Shown one piece after another: positions 18,704 through 28,848 of a stretch of 61,444 bases of DNA. The position numbers and the translations under genes were made by a program. The stretch comes from Bacillota bacterium (GTDB lineage Bacteria > Bacillota_A > Clostridia > Lachnospirales > Bianqueaceae), in NCBI GenBank assembly GCA_017420625.1, contig JAFOIR010000225.1, positions 1 through 61,444 of the forward strand, read 5' to 3'. Position 1 is the stretch's first letter, and the number at the start of each line of letters is the position of its first letter. The notes beneath the pieces were generated by a model. It was given only the letters and a program-made list of their open reading frames with translations, had not been told where the DNA came from and made no database searches.

Positions 18704-19195
18704 ATGGTAAAAAAAAGAAACAAGAATCGGGGAGAGCGGATCAATGCCGCGATCAAGGAAGAAATCTCCCTGATTCTTCGGGATATGAAAGATCCCCGGC
18801 TTTCTCTGATGACCTCTGTGCTTCGCTGCGATACCAGCCGTGATCTGAATTACTGCAAGGTTTACTACAGCGTCATGGGCGATGAGATCGCAAAAGAAGA
18901 GACAAAAGAAGCGCTTCTTTCCGGTGCCGGTTTTATTCGCCGCGAGCTTGCACAGCGGCTGGATCTCAGGCAGACCCCGGAACTTAGCTTTATTCCGGAT
19001 GATTCGATGGAATACAGTATTTATCTGTCTGAAAAGATCAAAGAGATCCATGAAGAAGATGAAGAAAGACTGAAGGCCATGACACCTGAAATGCGGGCAG
19101 CCAAAGAAGCCTTCGAGAGGGAAGCGGCAGAGAAAGAAGCAGAAGAAAAAGCGGATGATCTGTGGTTCCTGGAAGATGAGGTCTGGCATGAGTAA
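18704..19195 (+). CDS. rbfA: Ribosome-binding factor A
   Basis: 30S maturation factor with a KH-like fold. 163 residues; the core is RINAAIKEEISLILRDMKDPRL, then a segment ending DLNYCKVYYSVMG, then FIRRELAQRLDLRQTPELSFI. About 45 residues of Glu/Lys/Ala-rich helix extend past the usual end. The ATG at 18704 follows the infB stop by one base. Its last eight bases overlap the DHH gene. Confidence 0.95.
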   Translation: MVKKRNKNRGERINAAIKEEISLILRDMKDPRLSLMTSVLRCDTSRDLNYCKVYYSVMGDEIAKEETKEALLSGAGFIRRELAQRLDLRQTPELSFIPDDSMEYSIYLSEKIKEIHEEDEERLKAMTPEMRAAKEAFEREAAEKEAEEKADDLWFLEDEVWHE

Positions 19196-20231
19196 ACTTA
19201 CCCGCGATGAATTTGCCAGACAGTTTCACCGTTTTCTGGATAAATACGATCGTTTCCTTCTGTCCGGACATATTCGTCCGGATGGAGACAGTGTCGGTGT
19301 ATGCTTTGCTCTTGGCTATGCGCTGGAGCAGATGGGGAAGGAAGTTCTGATCTGTCTCGATGGAGATGCCAGCCGGTATCTGGAATTGATTCGGCCGCTG
19401 CCGCTTTTGCCGGAAGATACAGAGCTAAGAGATGCTTCGCGCTGTTTCAAAACGGGAAAGAACTTTGCGTTTCTGATGCTTGACTGCTCAGAACCGGAAA
19501 GAACCGGCCGTGCAGCTGATGCGATCCTTTATGCAGCAGCCTCACTGAGCGTCGACCATCATATCACCAGTAAAGAAGCGGCTGATTTCAATTATTCAGA
19601 ACCAGAATCCAGTTCGACCTGTGAAGTCCTTTATCATCTGATGAAGCTTTGCTCCATTCCTCTGGATCGGGATATTGCTTCAGCTTTGTTTATGGGCGTT
19701 TCCTTCGATACCGGAGGAATGAGACATTCCAATACTTCGGCCGATACCTATCAGATGGTGGCCGACCTGAAACGGATGGGCGTGGATACGACGTATTTCA
19801 CCAATAAACTGTTTCACACCAAGTCACTTCAGGAAATGAAAGCGCTTGCCGCTGCGATTCGTGCAAGTAAGATTTATCGCGGCATCAACCGGGAGGAAGG
19901 AAAGAACGATATACTGATTTCCTATCTGTCCCAGCAGGATATGAGCCGAAACGGGTTTTCCAATCAGGATGCAGAAGGTGTGGTAGGATATCTGACGGAG
20001 ATCGATGATGCGGAGACGGTAGTTTTCCTTCGAGAGATCATGCCGGATCAGATCCGCGCCAATATGCGTTCCAAGGCTGTTGTCGACGTAGCAAGAGTCG
20101 CGTCCCTTTTCGGAGGCGGAGGTCATGTGCGGGCAGCTGGCTGTACGTTTCAGGATCCGCCCCTGCTTGTCAGGCAGAAACTTCTGGATGCGATCCGTCT
20201 TCAGCTTAAAGAACTGGAAGGCACAGAATGA
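19188..20231 (+). CDS. nrnA: DHH-family oligoribonuclease/phosphatase (NrnA-like)
   Basis: 347 residues from the ATG at 19188, overlapping rbfA. The DHH domain has GHIRPDGDSVGVCFALG (motif I Asp), MLDCSE and SVDHHITS (DHH motif III); DTGGMRHSN follows. The DHHA1 domain ends with GGGGHVRAAGCTF. In Bacillus NrnA degrades nanoRNA and dephosphorylates pAp. The position between rbfA and truB is the conserved one. Confidence 0.93.
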   Translation: MSKLTRDEFARQFHRFLDKYDRFLLSGHIRPDGDSVGVCFALGYALEQMGKEVLICLDGDASRYLELIRPLPLLPEDTELRDASRCFKTGKNFAFLMLDCSEPERTGRAADAILYAAASLSVDHHITSKEAADFNYSEPESSSTCEVLYHLMKLCSIPLDRDIASALFMGVSFDTGGMRHSNTSADTYQMVADLKRMGVDTTYFTNKLFHTKSLQEMKALAAAIRASKIYRGINREEGKNDILISYLSQQDMSRNGFSNQDAEGVVGYLTEIDDAETVVFLREIMPDQIRANMRSKAVVDVARVASLFGGGGHVRAAGCTFQDPPLLVRQKLLDAIRLQLKELEGTE

Positions 20232-21190
20232 TCAGTGGAGTCGTAAACCTGTACAAGGAGAAAGGCTTTACATCTGTCGATGCACTTCGGGTACTGGGCG
20301 GTATTACAGGCGAGCGCAAGATGGGGCATACCGGTACGCTGGATCCCGATGCGGAAGGAGTGCTGCCGGTTTGTCTTGGTAAAGCGACCAAAGCAGCGGA
20401 ACTGATTACGGGAACGGATAAGGAATATATCTGCACCCTGGCTTTTGGAAGTGAGACAGATACACAGGACGCTTCCGGCATAGTGACCAGAGAACATGGA
20501 GATATAGGTTATTCATTCGATGAGCAATCTGCCCGGGACGCGATTCTCTCCTTCCAGGGTGGATATGACCAGATTCCTCCGATGTATTCTGCTCTGAAGC
20601 ATGAAGGGAAAAAACTGTATGACCTGGCAAGAAAAGGAATCGAAGTAGAACGCACGCCAAGAAGAGTGCGGATCGATGAAATCGAGATCCTGTCTCTTGA
20701 AAAAGAAGGTGCAAGGCTTCGTGTATGCTGTTCGAAGGGAACGTATATTCGCTCTTTATGTGAAGATATCGGAAGAAAAACAGGATATCTTGCCCATATG
20801 ACGAGTCTTATCCGCACACGGTGCGGCCCTTACAGCATTAAGCAGAGCCTGAAGCTTTCCGAGGTAGAAGCAAAGGTAAAGGCAGGAGAAAAAGACTATA
20901 TCGAAGATCTTTCCAGTCTTTTTTCCGATCTTCCGGTTTTTCGGGTATCGAAAGAAGAAGATCTCATGCTGATGAACGGAAACTATCTGACCTACGGAAA
21001 AGCTTATCTGCAGTCGGTATGCGGAAAAGAACTGAACCTTAAGGATCAGGTCCGAATGGAGCTTTCCAGCGGTGAACTGGCCGGCCTTTATGAGGTGAAG
21101 GAACTGTTCCCGGAAGGAAGCACTCAGGCTAAAAAACGACAGATCCACGATGACGCGCTCAGACTGGTAGCGTTTAAAATGTTTACATAA
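20228..21190 (+). CDS. truB: tRNA pseudouridine-55 synthase
   Basis: Makes pseudouridine 55 in the T-loop of tRNA. 320 residues. GVVNLYKEKGFTSVDALR, then KMGHTGTLDPDAEGVLPVCLG with catalytic Asp in GTLDPDA, and CSKGTYIRSLCEDIG are diagnostic. The start overlaps the DHH gene by four bases (ATGA). The C-terminal part is a PUA-like extension. Confidence 0.97.
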   Translation: MISGVVNLYKEKGFTSVDALRVLGGITGERKMGHTGTLDPDAEGVLPVCLGKATKAAELITGTDKEYICTLAFGSETDTQDASGIVTREHGDIGYSFDEQSARDAILSFQGGYDQIPPMYSALKHEGKKLYDLARKGIEVERTPRRVRIDEIEILSLEKEGARLRVCCSKGTYIRSLCEDIGRKTGYLAHMTSLIRTRCGPYSIKQSLKLSEVEAKVKAGEKDYIEDLSSLFSDLPVFRVSKEEDLMLMNGNYLTYGKAYLQSVCGKELNLKDQVRMELSSGELAGLYEVKELFPEGSTQAKKRQIHDDALRLVAFKMFT

Positions 21191-21206
21191 TCGATAGGAG
21201 TATAAA

Positions 21207-22154
21207 ATGGTAAGGATCGAAGACGATCTGAAGACCGTTTTTTCCGGTGATCCGGGCAGGTCTGCGATTTGTCTCGGTAATTTTGACGGGGTTCATCTGG
21301 GACATGCTGCGCTTTTGCAAAAGAATGATCAGGAAGCAAAAGAGCGAGGATTATGCCGTCGGATCGTTACTTTCGAACCCCATCCAAGGATCCTGATGAA
21401 AGATCCGACATTTCGTCTGATCGAAAGCCGGGAACTGAAGACAGCTCACCTTGAGAGCCTGCAGCTGGCAGATGAGATCATCTTTGAACAGTTTGATGAT
21501 CATCTGATGCACATGGCACCGGAGGACTTTTTTGAAGAGATCCTTCTTTCACGGTATCATGCGGAGCTGATAACGGTAGGGGATGATTTCCATTTTGGAG
21601 ATCATGGAAAAGGAGATGCTGCGCTTCTTCAGAGAATGGCTGAAAAGCATGGTGTTACGGTGCTTATCGTTCCGAGAATCCGCCTTGAAGGAGAATTTGT
21701 TTCCAGTTCCCGTATTCGGGAAGCACTGGAAAACGGGCAGATGGAACTGGCTGAAAAACTGATGGGAAGAACCTATGAGCTTGGTGCTGTGGTTTCCCAG
21801 GGCAAGCATGTGGGACGAAAGCTTCAGGCGCCGACGGTCAATATGCTTTTCGAGGAAGAAATGGTTGTTCCCCGCCACGGGGTATATGTTTCCGAGATCT
21901 GCCTCGAAGACGGTCAGATTTTCCAGGGAGTATCCAATGTCGGTATCAATCCGACATTCGGAAGGGAAAAACCTCGGATCGAAACCTATATTTTCGATTT
22001 TCACGAGGATCTGTATGGAAAGAAAATCGTTGTCAGACTGCTGAAGTTCCTTCGGCCGGAAAGAAAATTTGAATCGGCTGAAGCACTGAAAGAGCAGATT
22101 GGCAAAGATATAAATGAAGCCAAATGTTTTTATGAGGAGAGGCTTAAACAATGA
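21207..22154 (+). CDS. ribF: Bifunctional riboflavin kinase/FAD synthetase
   Basis: Converts riboflavin to FMN and FAD. 315 residues. The N-terminal adenylyltransferase domain has AICLGNFDGVHLGHAALL and FEPHPR. The C-terminal kinase domain has GRKLQAPTVNM with PTxN, and NVGINPTFG. The ATG at 21207 has AGGAG upstream. FMN from this enzyme is used to make the FAD substrate of the ApbE-type transferase at 51320. Confidence 0.97.
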   Translation: MVRIEDDLKTVFSGDPGRSAICLGNFDGVHLGHAALLQKNDQEAKERGLCRRIVTFEPHPRILMKDPTFRLIESRELKTAHLESLQLADEIIFEQFDDHLMHMAPEDFFEEILLSRYHAELITVGDDFHFGDHGKGDAALLQRMAEKHGVTVLIVPRIRLEGEFVSSSRIREALENGQMELAEKLMGRTYELGAVVSQGKHVGRKLQAPTVNMLFEEEMVVPRHGVYVSEICLEDGQIFQGVSNVGINPTFGREKPRIETYIFDFHEDLYGKKIVVRLLKFLRPERKFESAEALKEQIGKDINEAKCFYEERLKQ

Positions 22155-24790
22155 AAAAATACGGTGTCAATGAACTAAGAGAGATGTATCTTTCCTTTTT
22201 TGAATCGAAAGGTCATCTGCGGATGAAGAGTTTTTCTCTGGTTCCGAAGAACGATAAATCCCTGCTGCTGATTCCTGCAGGTATGGCGCCTCTGAAACCA
22301 TATTTTACCGGACAGGAAATTCCACCCAGAAAACGTGTGACTACCTGCCAGAAATGTATCCGTACCACAGATATCGAAAATGTGGGCAAGGACGGAAGGC
22401 ATGCGACTTTCTTTGAAATGCTGGGAAATTTCTCCTTTGGCGACTATTTCAAAAAAGAAGCGCTGCATTGGAGCTGGGAATTTCTGACGGAAGTTGTTGG
22501 TATGGATCCGGAACGTCTGTACCCTTCCGTTTATCTGGAAGATGATGAAGCCTATAAGATCTGGAACGAGGAGATCGGAGTCCCGAAAGAACGGATCTAT
22601 CGTTTCGGCAAGGAAGATAATTTCTGGGAGCACGGTGCCGGTCCCTGCGGTCCCTGTTCAGAGATCTACTATGACCGCGGTGAAAAATACGGCTGCGGCA
22701 AACCGGACTGTCAGCCGGGCTGTGACTGTGATCGTTTCGTAGAGATCTGGAATAACGTTTTCACTCAGTTTGAGGGAGACGGCAAAGGCGGCTATGAGGA
22801 ACTGGATCAGAAAAACATTGATACCGGTATGGGACTCGAGAGACTGGCAGTAGCATGCCAGGACGTGGATTCGATCTTCGATATCGATACCATGCGTGCC
22901 ATTCGGGATAAGGTCTGTGAGATCAGCGGAAAAACTTACAAAGCCAGTGAGAAAGATGATGTATCGATCCGTATCATTACAGAACATGTTCGTTCCATCA
23001 CTTTCATGGTTTCCGACGGTATTCTGCCCTCCAATGAAGGAAGAGGCTATGTCATGCGCAGACTTCTTCGCAGAGCTGCGAGACACGGCAGACTTCTGGG
23101 GATCGATCATCCTTTCCTGACAGAGGTTGCTGCTGTTGTGTGTGAATGTTCCGGTGATGCCTATCCCGAACTGATCGAAAAGAAAGTCTACATCAACAAA
23201 GTGCTTTCCAGTGAGGAAGCAAAGTTCTATCAGACACTGGATGCCGGACTGTCCATCCTTTCCGGTTATATGGAAGAGATGAAGGCGAATGGTGAGAATG
23301 TTCTGTCCGGCGAGAAGACCTTCAAACTCTACGACACCTATGGATTCCCGTCTGATCTGACACAGGAAATCCTGGCAGAAGCAGGTTTTTCCTATGATGA
23401 AAACGGATTCCATGAGGCTATGGAGGAGCAGAGAAACCGTGCGAGAGGTGCCAGAAAAGGCACGAACTATATGGGTGCGGATGAGACTGTCTACAATCGT
23501 CTGGATACGGCTCTTTCGACTACATTTGACGGTTATACTGTTTTAACCTGTGAAAGCGCAAAGATTCTGGCGCTGACAGACAATGAAGAAGTCCGTGAGG
23601 ATGTTCCGGAAGGCAGTGAAGTGACGGTTCTGACTGACGTTACACCTTTCTATGCGACCATGGGCGGCCAGGTCGGTGATATCGGAACCATCACAACCGA
23701 GACTGGTGAAGTAAAGGTCACAGAGACAGTTCATGTGATCGGAGACAAGGCCGGCCATAAAGGTATTGTGACCAAAGGCTATGTTGAAGTGGGTCAGAAG
23801 GCTCTCATGCAGGTGGATGAAAAGAATCGTCTGGCTACTGCCAGAAACCATTCTGCGACCCATCTGCTGCAGAAGGCACTTAGAAACGTACTTGGTTCTC
23901 ATGTTGAACAGGCTGGTTCCTATGTGGATCCCCATCGTCTGCGTTTCGACTTCTCTCATTTCCAGGCAATGACAAAGGATGAGATTGAAAAAGTCGAACA
24001 GGAAGTCAATGAGAAGATCCTTGAAGCTCTTCCCATCCGGACCGATGTCATGTCTATGGAAGAAGCCAGAAAAACCGGCGCAATGGCACTGTTTGGTGAA
24101 AAGTACGGCGAAGAAGTGCGCGTTGTCTCCATGGGAGATTACAGCGTAGAGCTTTGCGGCGGTACGCATCTGATGAACACAGCTCAGGCAGGAAGCTTCA
24201 AGATTGTTTCTGAGAACGGCGTTGCTGCCGGCGTAAGACGAATCGAAGCACTGACCGGTTTTGGTGCGCTGGCTCATTATAAACAGACCGAAGAGACGCT
24301 TTCCGAGGTAGCGGAAGTTATCAAAGCACGGAAGGACAACGTAACCGATGCAGCGCGTTCACTGGTTGCAGGCCTGAAGGAAGCACAGAGAGAACTGGAA
24401 TCCATCAAGGATCAGATGGCTGCCGGTGCAGCCGATGAGCTTCTGAAGGGAGCCGAAGAAGTGAACGGAATCAGAATTCTGACTGTTTATGATGCCTCCA
24501 TGGATAATGAAGCGCTGAAAAAACTGGGCGACAGCCTGAAGGATAAGCTCGGTGAATGCATCGTGGTTCTCGCCGGCGGCAAAGAGAAAGTCAGTCTGGT
24601 AGCCATGGCGACGGACGGCGCTGTGAAAAAAGGTGCACATGCCGGCAATCTGATCCGTAAAGCGGCACAGATCTGCGGTGGCGGCGGCGGTGGCCGACCG
24701 AATATGGCACAGGCAGGCGGCAAGGATGTATCAAAAGTCGAAGAAGCCCTGAAAGAAGCAGTCATCCTTGCAAAAGAGCAGATCCAATGA
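22151..24790 (+). CDS. alaS: Alanyl-tRNA synthetase
   Basis: 879 residues, full length. The class II core begins with LREMYLSFFESKGHLRMKSF. The editing domain has ARNHSATHLLQKALR with HxxxH, and VELCGGTHL with the Cys/His metal ligands. The C-terminal Gly-rich GGGGGGRPNMAQAGGKD is present. It overlaps ribF by four bases and has no room for a T-box leader, so charging-responsive control by T-box is excluded here. Confidence 0.98.
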   Translation: MKKYGVNELREMYLSFFESKGHLRMKSFSLVPKNDKSLLLIPAGMAPLKPYFTGQEIPPRKRVTTCQKCIRTTDIENVGKDGRHATFFEMLGNFSFGDYFKKEALHWSWEFLTEVVGMDPERLYPSVYLEDDEAYKIWNEEIGVPKERIYRFGKEDNFWEHGAGPCGPCSEIYYDRGEKYGCGKPDCQPGCDCDRFVEIWNNVFTQFEGDGKGGYEELDQKNIDTGMGLERLAVACQDVDSIFDIDTMRAIRDKVCEISGKTYKASEKDDVSIRIITEHVRSITFMVSDGILPSNEGRGYVMRRLLRRAARHGRLLGIDHPFLTEVAAVVCECSGDAYPELIEKKVYINKVLSSEEAKFYQTLDAGLSILSGYMEEMKANGENVLSGEKTFKLYDTYGFPSDLTQEILAEAGFSYDENGFHEAMEEQRNRARGARKGTNYMGADETVYNRLDTALSTTFDGYTVLTCESAKILALTDNEEVREDVPEGSEVTVLTDVTPFYATMGGQVGDIGTITTETGEVKVTETVHVIGDKAGHKGIVTKGYVEVGQKALMQVDEKNRLATARNHSATHLLQKALRNVLGSHVEQAGSYVDPHRLRFDFSHFQAMTKDEIEKVEQEVNEKILEALPIRTDVMSMEEARKTGAMALFGEKYGEEVRVVSMGDYSVELCGGTHLMNTAQAGSFKIVSENGVAAGVRRIEALTGFGALAHYKQTEETLSEVAEVIKARKDNVTDAARSLVAGLKEAQRELESIKDQMAAGAADELLKGAEEVNGIRILTVYDASMDNEALKKLGDSLKDKLGECIVVLAGGKEKVSLVAMATDGAVKKGAHAGNLIRKAAQICGGGGGGRPNMAQAGGKDVSKVEEALKEAVILAKEQIQ

Positions 24791-25344
24791 GTGAAGGCAA
24801 ACAGAGGAAGAGAATCCATGACCTGGTTTACATCGCACTTGGAGCTGTACTGATTACGATCTGCTCATGGATTTCGATTCCGACAGAAATACCGTTCACA
24901 CTGCAGACGATGGGTATTTTTCTGGTATGCTATCTGCTTGGCGGCAAACGTGCAAGTTTCAGCGTGCTGATCTATCTTCTGCTTGGAACGGTCGGGCTTC
25001 CTGTCTTCGCTGGTTTTCAGGGAGGACCTTCCTCATTGCTTGGACCAACCGGCGGCTATCTGATAGGATTTTTAGGCTCTGCGCTGATTTATCTTTTGAT
25101 GGAGAAGCTGATGGGGCAGAAACTTTCCAGTGCGATTCTTGGAATGGTTCTGGGACTTTTGGTATGTTATCTGTTTGGAACCATCTGGTTCTATATTCTG
25201 TATAACCGGGGTACCGGGGAAATGGGACTGACGACTGTACTTATGATATGTGTGGTTCCATTTATTCCGGTAGATATCATTAAGATAGGACTTGCGCTTT
25301 TCCTCGGAAAGCTTTTGAAGAAAGTCCTGAAAGATCAACTATAA
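24787..25344 (+). CDS. bioY: BioY-family biotin transporter S component
   Basis: A membrane substrate-binding subunit of the biotin ECF transporter. 185 residues with about six helices. The family signature ITICSWISIPTEIPFTLQTM and GGPSSLLGPTGGYLIGF are clear. It overlaps alaS by four bases. No ecfA or ecfT gene is nearby, so it must work alone or with shared energising components encoded elsewhere. Confidence 0.93.
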   Translation: MSEGKQRKRIHDLVYIALGAVLITICSWISIPTEIPFTLQTMGIFLVCYLLGGKRASFSVLIYLLLGTVGLPVFAGFQGGPSSLLGPTGGYLIGFLGSALIYLLMEKLMGQKLSSAILGMVLGLLVCYLFGTIWFYILYNRGTGEMGLTTVLMICVVPFIPVDIIKIGLALFLGKLLKKVLKDQL

Positions 25345-25362
25345 AACGGGGAGGAAAACATC

Positions 25363-26529
25363 ATGGCTGAAAGCATGAACGATTTTTATGAGATGTTCGA
25401 AGCTTCCATGAAGCCGATCCACAACGGCGATATGCTGGAGGGGATGATCGTGGAGGTTGGTGCAGAAGCAGCAATTCTGGATCTTGGCAGTTATATGGAC
25501 GGAATTCTTCCGGAAGATCAACTGGAGAACGGAGAAACCCTGAGTGATTTGAAAGTCGGTCAGAAGATCCGTGTTGCCGTTCGTCGTGTAGATACAAGAA
25601 ACTCACAGATCATGCTTTCGAAGCGGGATGCCGATCGGGTCATTGCATGGCGGGATCTTTCGGATCATCAGAAAGAGGGCGATGCGGTTCTCGTGAAAGT
25701 TGAATCCGCTGTCAAAGGCGGCTTAAGAGTTCGCTGCGGCAGTGCTTCCGGTTTTATGCCGGCTTCCCAGGTCGACCTTTCCTATCAGGAAGATCTGTCC
25801 GTTTTCGTCGGACAGGAACTGAAAGCAGAGATTATGGAAGTTGATCCGGAAAAGAAAGACTTCACCTGTTCCAGAAAGAGAGTTCTGATCAAGGAACGGG
25901 AAATGGCAAAGGAGCGGCTGTTCCAGACTCTGAAGGAAGGAGACAGACGGCAGGGTAAAGTTGTGGAACTTCGTCCTTACGGTGCTTTTGTCGAGATCGA
26001 GGACGGAGTAACAGGACTTCTGCATGTTTCTGATATGTCCTGGTCCCGAGTCAGTCATCCTTCCGATGTTGTCAGCGTAGGAGATCTGGTGGAAGTGGGC
26101 GTTACGAAAGTCGATCCGGAAAACCAGAGGATCAGCCTGAGTCTCAAAGCTGTCATGGATGATCCATGGTCCATGCTGGATTTCGGTGTCGGTTCGATCC
26201 TGACAGACAAAGAGGTTCTTCGAATCATTCCTTCCGGCGCTTTTATCCATCTGAGTGAAGCGATCGACGGTTTCCTTCCAATCAGTCAGATTACAGAAAA
26301 GCGTTTGAGAAGCGTCAGCGAGGTGCTGAAAATCGGACAGAAGGTGACAGTAAAGGTGGTTTCCATTCGTCCGGAAGAGCACAGGATCTCCCTGTCGATG
26401 AAAGAGATCGATCAGGAGACAGGAGAAGCCTATCCGGAAGAAATGAGTTTCTACAGTACGGATTCGGATGATGAGCCGAAGACAAACCTTGGAGGACTCT
26501 TATCCGGTCTGAGGCTGGAGGATGAGTAA
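25363..26529 (+). CDS. S1-domain RNA-binding protein (ribosomal S1-like)
   Basis: 388 residues with four S1 repeats at roughly 19-88, 105-170, 190-260 and 278-346. The third is the best match (GKVVELRPYGAFVEIEDGVTGLLHVSDMSW). The fourth begins GVGSILTDKEVLRIIPSGAF and is weaker. A short acidic C-terminal tail follows. Four-repeat S1 proteins in Clostridia are annotated as ribosomal protein S1; binding of mRNA to the ribosome is by analogy only. The ribosome site GGGGAGG is strong. Confidence 0.9.
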   Translation: MAESMNDFYEMFEASMKPIHNGDMLEGMIVEVGAEAAILDLGSYMDGILPEDQLENGETLSDLKVGQKIRVAVRRVDTRNSQIMLSKRDADRVIAWRDLSDHQKEGDAVLVKVESAVKGGLRVRCGSASGFMPASQVDLSYQEDLSVFVGQELKAEIMEVDPEKKDFTCSRKRVLIKEREMAKERLFQTLKEGDRRQGKVVELRPYGAFVEIEDGVTGLLHVSDMSWSRVSHPSDVVSVGDLVEVGVTKVDPENQRISLSLKAVMDDPWSMLDFGVGSILTDKEVLRIIPSGAFIHLSEAIDGFLPISQITEKRLRSVSEVLKIGQKVTVKVVSIRPEEHRISLSMKEIDQETGEAYPEEMSFYSTDSDDEPKTNLGGLLSGLRLEDE

Positions 26530-26535
26530 ACTGTC

Positions 26536-28848
26536 ATGAAAACCGGTCTTTTCGGATGGCTGAAAAGCCTCTTCCATAAAAAACCAGAACCAGTGCCTGA
26601 CCAAATTCCGGCCCTCACTTTGCAGCCGACGCAATCAAAGCCAGATGTGACAGAAGCAAAGTCCATGCCGGTGAAAACGGTTCCCGCAACGGAAGCGCTC
26701 AGGCCGACGGAACATAATCTGAAACCTGTATCTCTGCCGGAAAAACCGGTCCAAGAAATCATCAAGCCTAAGGAGACACTCATGAAAGACGATGTCATCA
26801 CTTCCGTTTATATGAACCGTGAACTCAGTTGGCTGAGATTCAACGAACGTGTACTGGAGGAAGCGGAAAACCAGAATAATCCGCTCTGTGAACGCCTGAC
26901 CTTTGCTTCCATCTATCAGACCAATCTGGACGAGTTCTTCATGGTCCGAGTTGGTTCTTTGGTGGATCAAAGAGATATTTCTCCTCTGGAGACAGACGGA
27001 AAAACCAATCTGACGGCCAAACAGCAGCTGGATGCCATTACGGATCGTGTGGCTAAAGTGATTCCCCGGCGCGATGCTGTCTACAAAGAGCTGATGGGAC
27101 AGTTGGAAAAGGAAGGCATTCGTCTGGTTGATTTCCATAACATCGGTGAAGAAGAGAGCAAACGGCTGGAAGCTTATTTCATGAAGGACCTGCTTCCTTT
27201 TATCGAGCCTAACGTTGTAGGCAAAAAGCAGCCGTTCCCCTTCCTGAAGAATAAGGTGATCTATGCAGCAGCGGTGCTGGAAACGAAGAGCGGAAAGGAA
27301 CGGCTGGGTATCATCCCGTGTGATACCGGTGTTTTCCCGCGGCTGATCGAGGTCGGACAGGGAGCTTACATGCTCTCTGAAGATCTTATCCTTCATTTCC
27401 TGCCCAATGTTTATACTGAATACAAGGTCAAAGCCAAATCGCTGATCCGAATCACCAGAAACGCCGACCTGGATCCGGATGCCCTGTATGATTATGACGT
27501 GGACTATCGTGAGTTCATGGAGAAGATCATCAGCACCCGTGTCAAGCTGGCACCGGTTCGTCTGGAACTTTCCAGACAGCTGGAGGAGAAGGTCATCGAT
27601 GTTCTTTGTACCTATCTGGATATTGATCGCACACAGGTCTTCTATTATCATGAACCATTGGATCTTTCCTTCATTTTCCAGCTGCAGGATGATCTGCGCG
27701 TAAAGACGAATCTGTTCTATCCGCGCCGGATCCCTCAGAAGTCTGCTTTTCTTTCCAGCAAGCGTTCTATTCTTGGTCAGATCGAAGAGGAAGACAAGCT
27801 CCTGTTCTATCCCTACAACAGTATTACGCCCTTCCTTCAGATGCTGGAAGAAGCAGCCAATGATGATGATGTTCTTTCCATTAAGATGACACTCTATCGT
27901 GTGGCTCGTCAGAGTAAGGTGATCGAAGCACTGGTAGAAGCAGCTGAAAACGGGAAAGAAGTGCTGGTACTGGTTGAACTCAAAGCAAGATTTGATGAAG
28001 AGAACAATATCGGCTGGTCCCGTCGTCTGGAAGAGGCCGGCTGCCGCGTGATTTATGGTATTCCCGGTTATAAAGTACATTCGAAGCTTTGCCTCATTAC
28101 CCGAAAAGAAGGCGGCATGATCCGCTATTATACTCAGATCGGAACCGGCAACTATAACGAGAAGACTGCAAGACTCTATACAGATCTTTGTCTGATGACC
28201 GCCAATCAGCAGATCGGCGAGGAAGCACTCAGTGTTTTCCAGGCGCTTACACAGGGTGAAACCGTTGAGAAGACCAATCTTCTGCTGGTTGCACCGAATT
28301 GCCTGAGGAATCGTGTTTCAGAAATGATCGATGAACAGATCCGGATCCAGCAAAGCGGCGGACAGGGTTATATCGGCATTAAAGCGAACTCTGTGACGGA
28401 TAAGGTTCTGATGGATAAGCTGATTGAAGCATCCAAGGCCGGTGTCAGGATCGATATGGTGATCCGCGGAATCTGCTGTCTGGTGCCCGGTGTTCCCGGA
28501 GAAACAGACAACATCCGTGTCATTAGTATCGTCGGCCGTTTCCTGGAGCATGCCCGTATCTATATTTTCGGCAATGAAACAGATGGACAGGATAAGATCT
28601 ATATCGCTTCTGCAGACTATATGACCCGTAATACCGTCAGACGAGTCGAAGTAGCGGCTCCGATCCTGGACGAAAAACTGAAGAAGCGTCTGCGCGGTTT
28701 CTTTGATATTATGCTTCAGGATAACCAGCAGGCCAGAGAGATGACCAACACCGGTTATTACTATCGAGTCAAAAATGACAAGCCGGCGCTGAACTCTCAG
28801 GAATACTTCTACGATCAGGCTTACGAAGAAGCCGCAAACGCACAATGA
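26536..28848 (+). CDS. ppk1: Polyphosphate kinase 1, with possible N-terminal extension
   Basis: Reversible synthesis of polyphosphate from ATP. From 26536 the product is 770 residues. The first 82 are a basic start (FGWLKSLFHKK) and a Pro/Thr/Glu-rich stretch found in no typical Ppk. An ATG at 26782 with AAGGAG six bases upstream starts exactly at the family core (MKDDVITSVYMNRELSWLRF) and gives 688 residues. The 26536 start has no well-placed ribosome site (GGAGG 14 bases away). Catalytic histidine KVHSKLCLITRKE and TQIGTGNYNEKTARLYTD are present. I cannot decide between the starts, and both could be used. Confidence 0.95.
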   Translation: MKTGLFGWLKSLFHKKPEPVPDQIPALTLQPTQSKPDVTEAKSMPVKTVPATEALRPTEHNLKPVSLPEKPVQEIIKPKETLMKDDVITSVYMNRELSWLRFNERVLEEAENQNNPLCERLTFASIYQTNLDEFFMVRVGSLVDQRDISPLETDGKTNLTAKQQLDAITDRVAKVIPRRDAVYKELMGQLEKEGIRLVDFHNIGEEESKRLEAYFMKDLLPFIEPNVVGKKQPFPFLKNKVIYAAAVLETKSGKERLGIIPCDTGVFPRLIEVGQGAYMLSEDLILHFLPNVYTEYKVKAKSLIRITRNADLDPDALYDYDVDYREFMEKIISTRVKLAPVRLELSRQLEEKVIDVLCTYLDIDRTQVFYYHEPLDLSFIFQLQDDLRVKTNLFYPRRIPQKSAFLSSKRSILGQIEEEDKLLFYPYNSITPFLQMLEEAANDDDVLSIKMTLYRVARQSKVIEALVEAAENGKEVLVLVELKARFDEENNIGWSRRLEEAGCRVIYGIPGYKVHSKLCLITRKEGGMIRYYTQIGTGNYNEKTARLYTDLCLMTANQQIGEEALSVFQALTQGETVEKTNLLLVAPNCLRNRVSEMIDEQIRIQQSGGQGYIGIKANSVTDKVLMDKLIEASKAGVRIDMVIRGICCLVPGVPGETDNIRVISIVGRFLEHARIYIFGNETDGQDKIYIASADYMTRNTVRRVEVAAPILDEKLKKRLRGFFDIMLQDNQQAREMTNTGYYYRVKNDKPALNSQEYFYDQAYEEAANAQ

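Noticed and set aside
22100..22150. T-box leader for alaS
   Set aside because: alaS overlaps ribF by four bases, leaving no leader.
26635..28080. Long 481-codon antisense ORF over ppk
   Set aside because: No recognisable domain, and the plus strand is unmistakable polyphosphate kinase.
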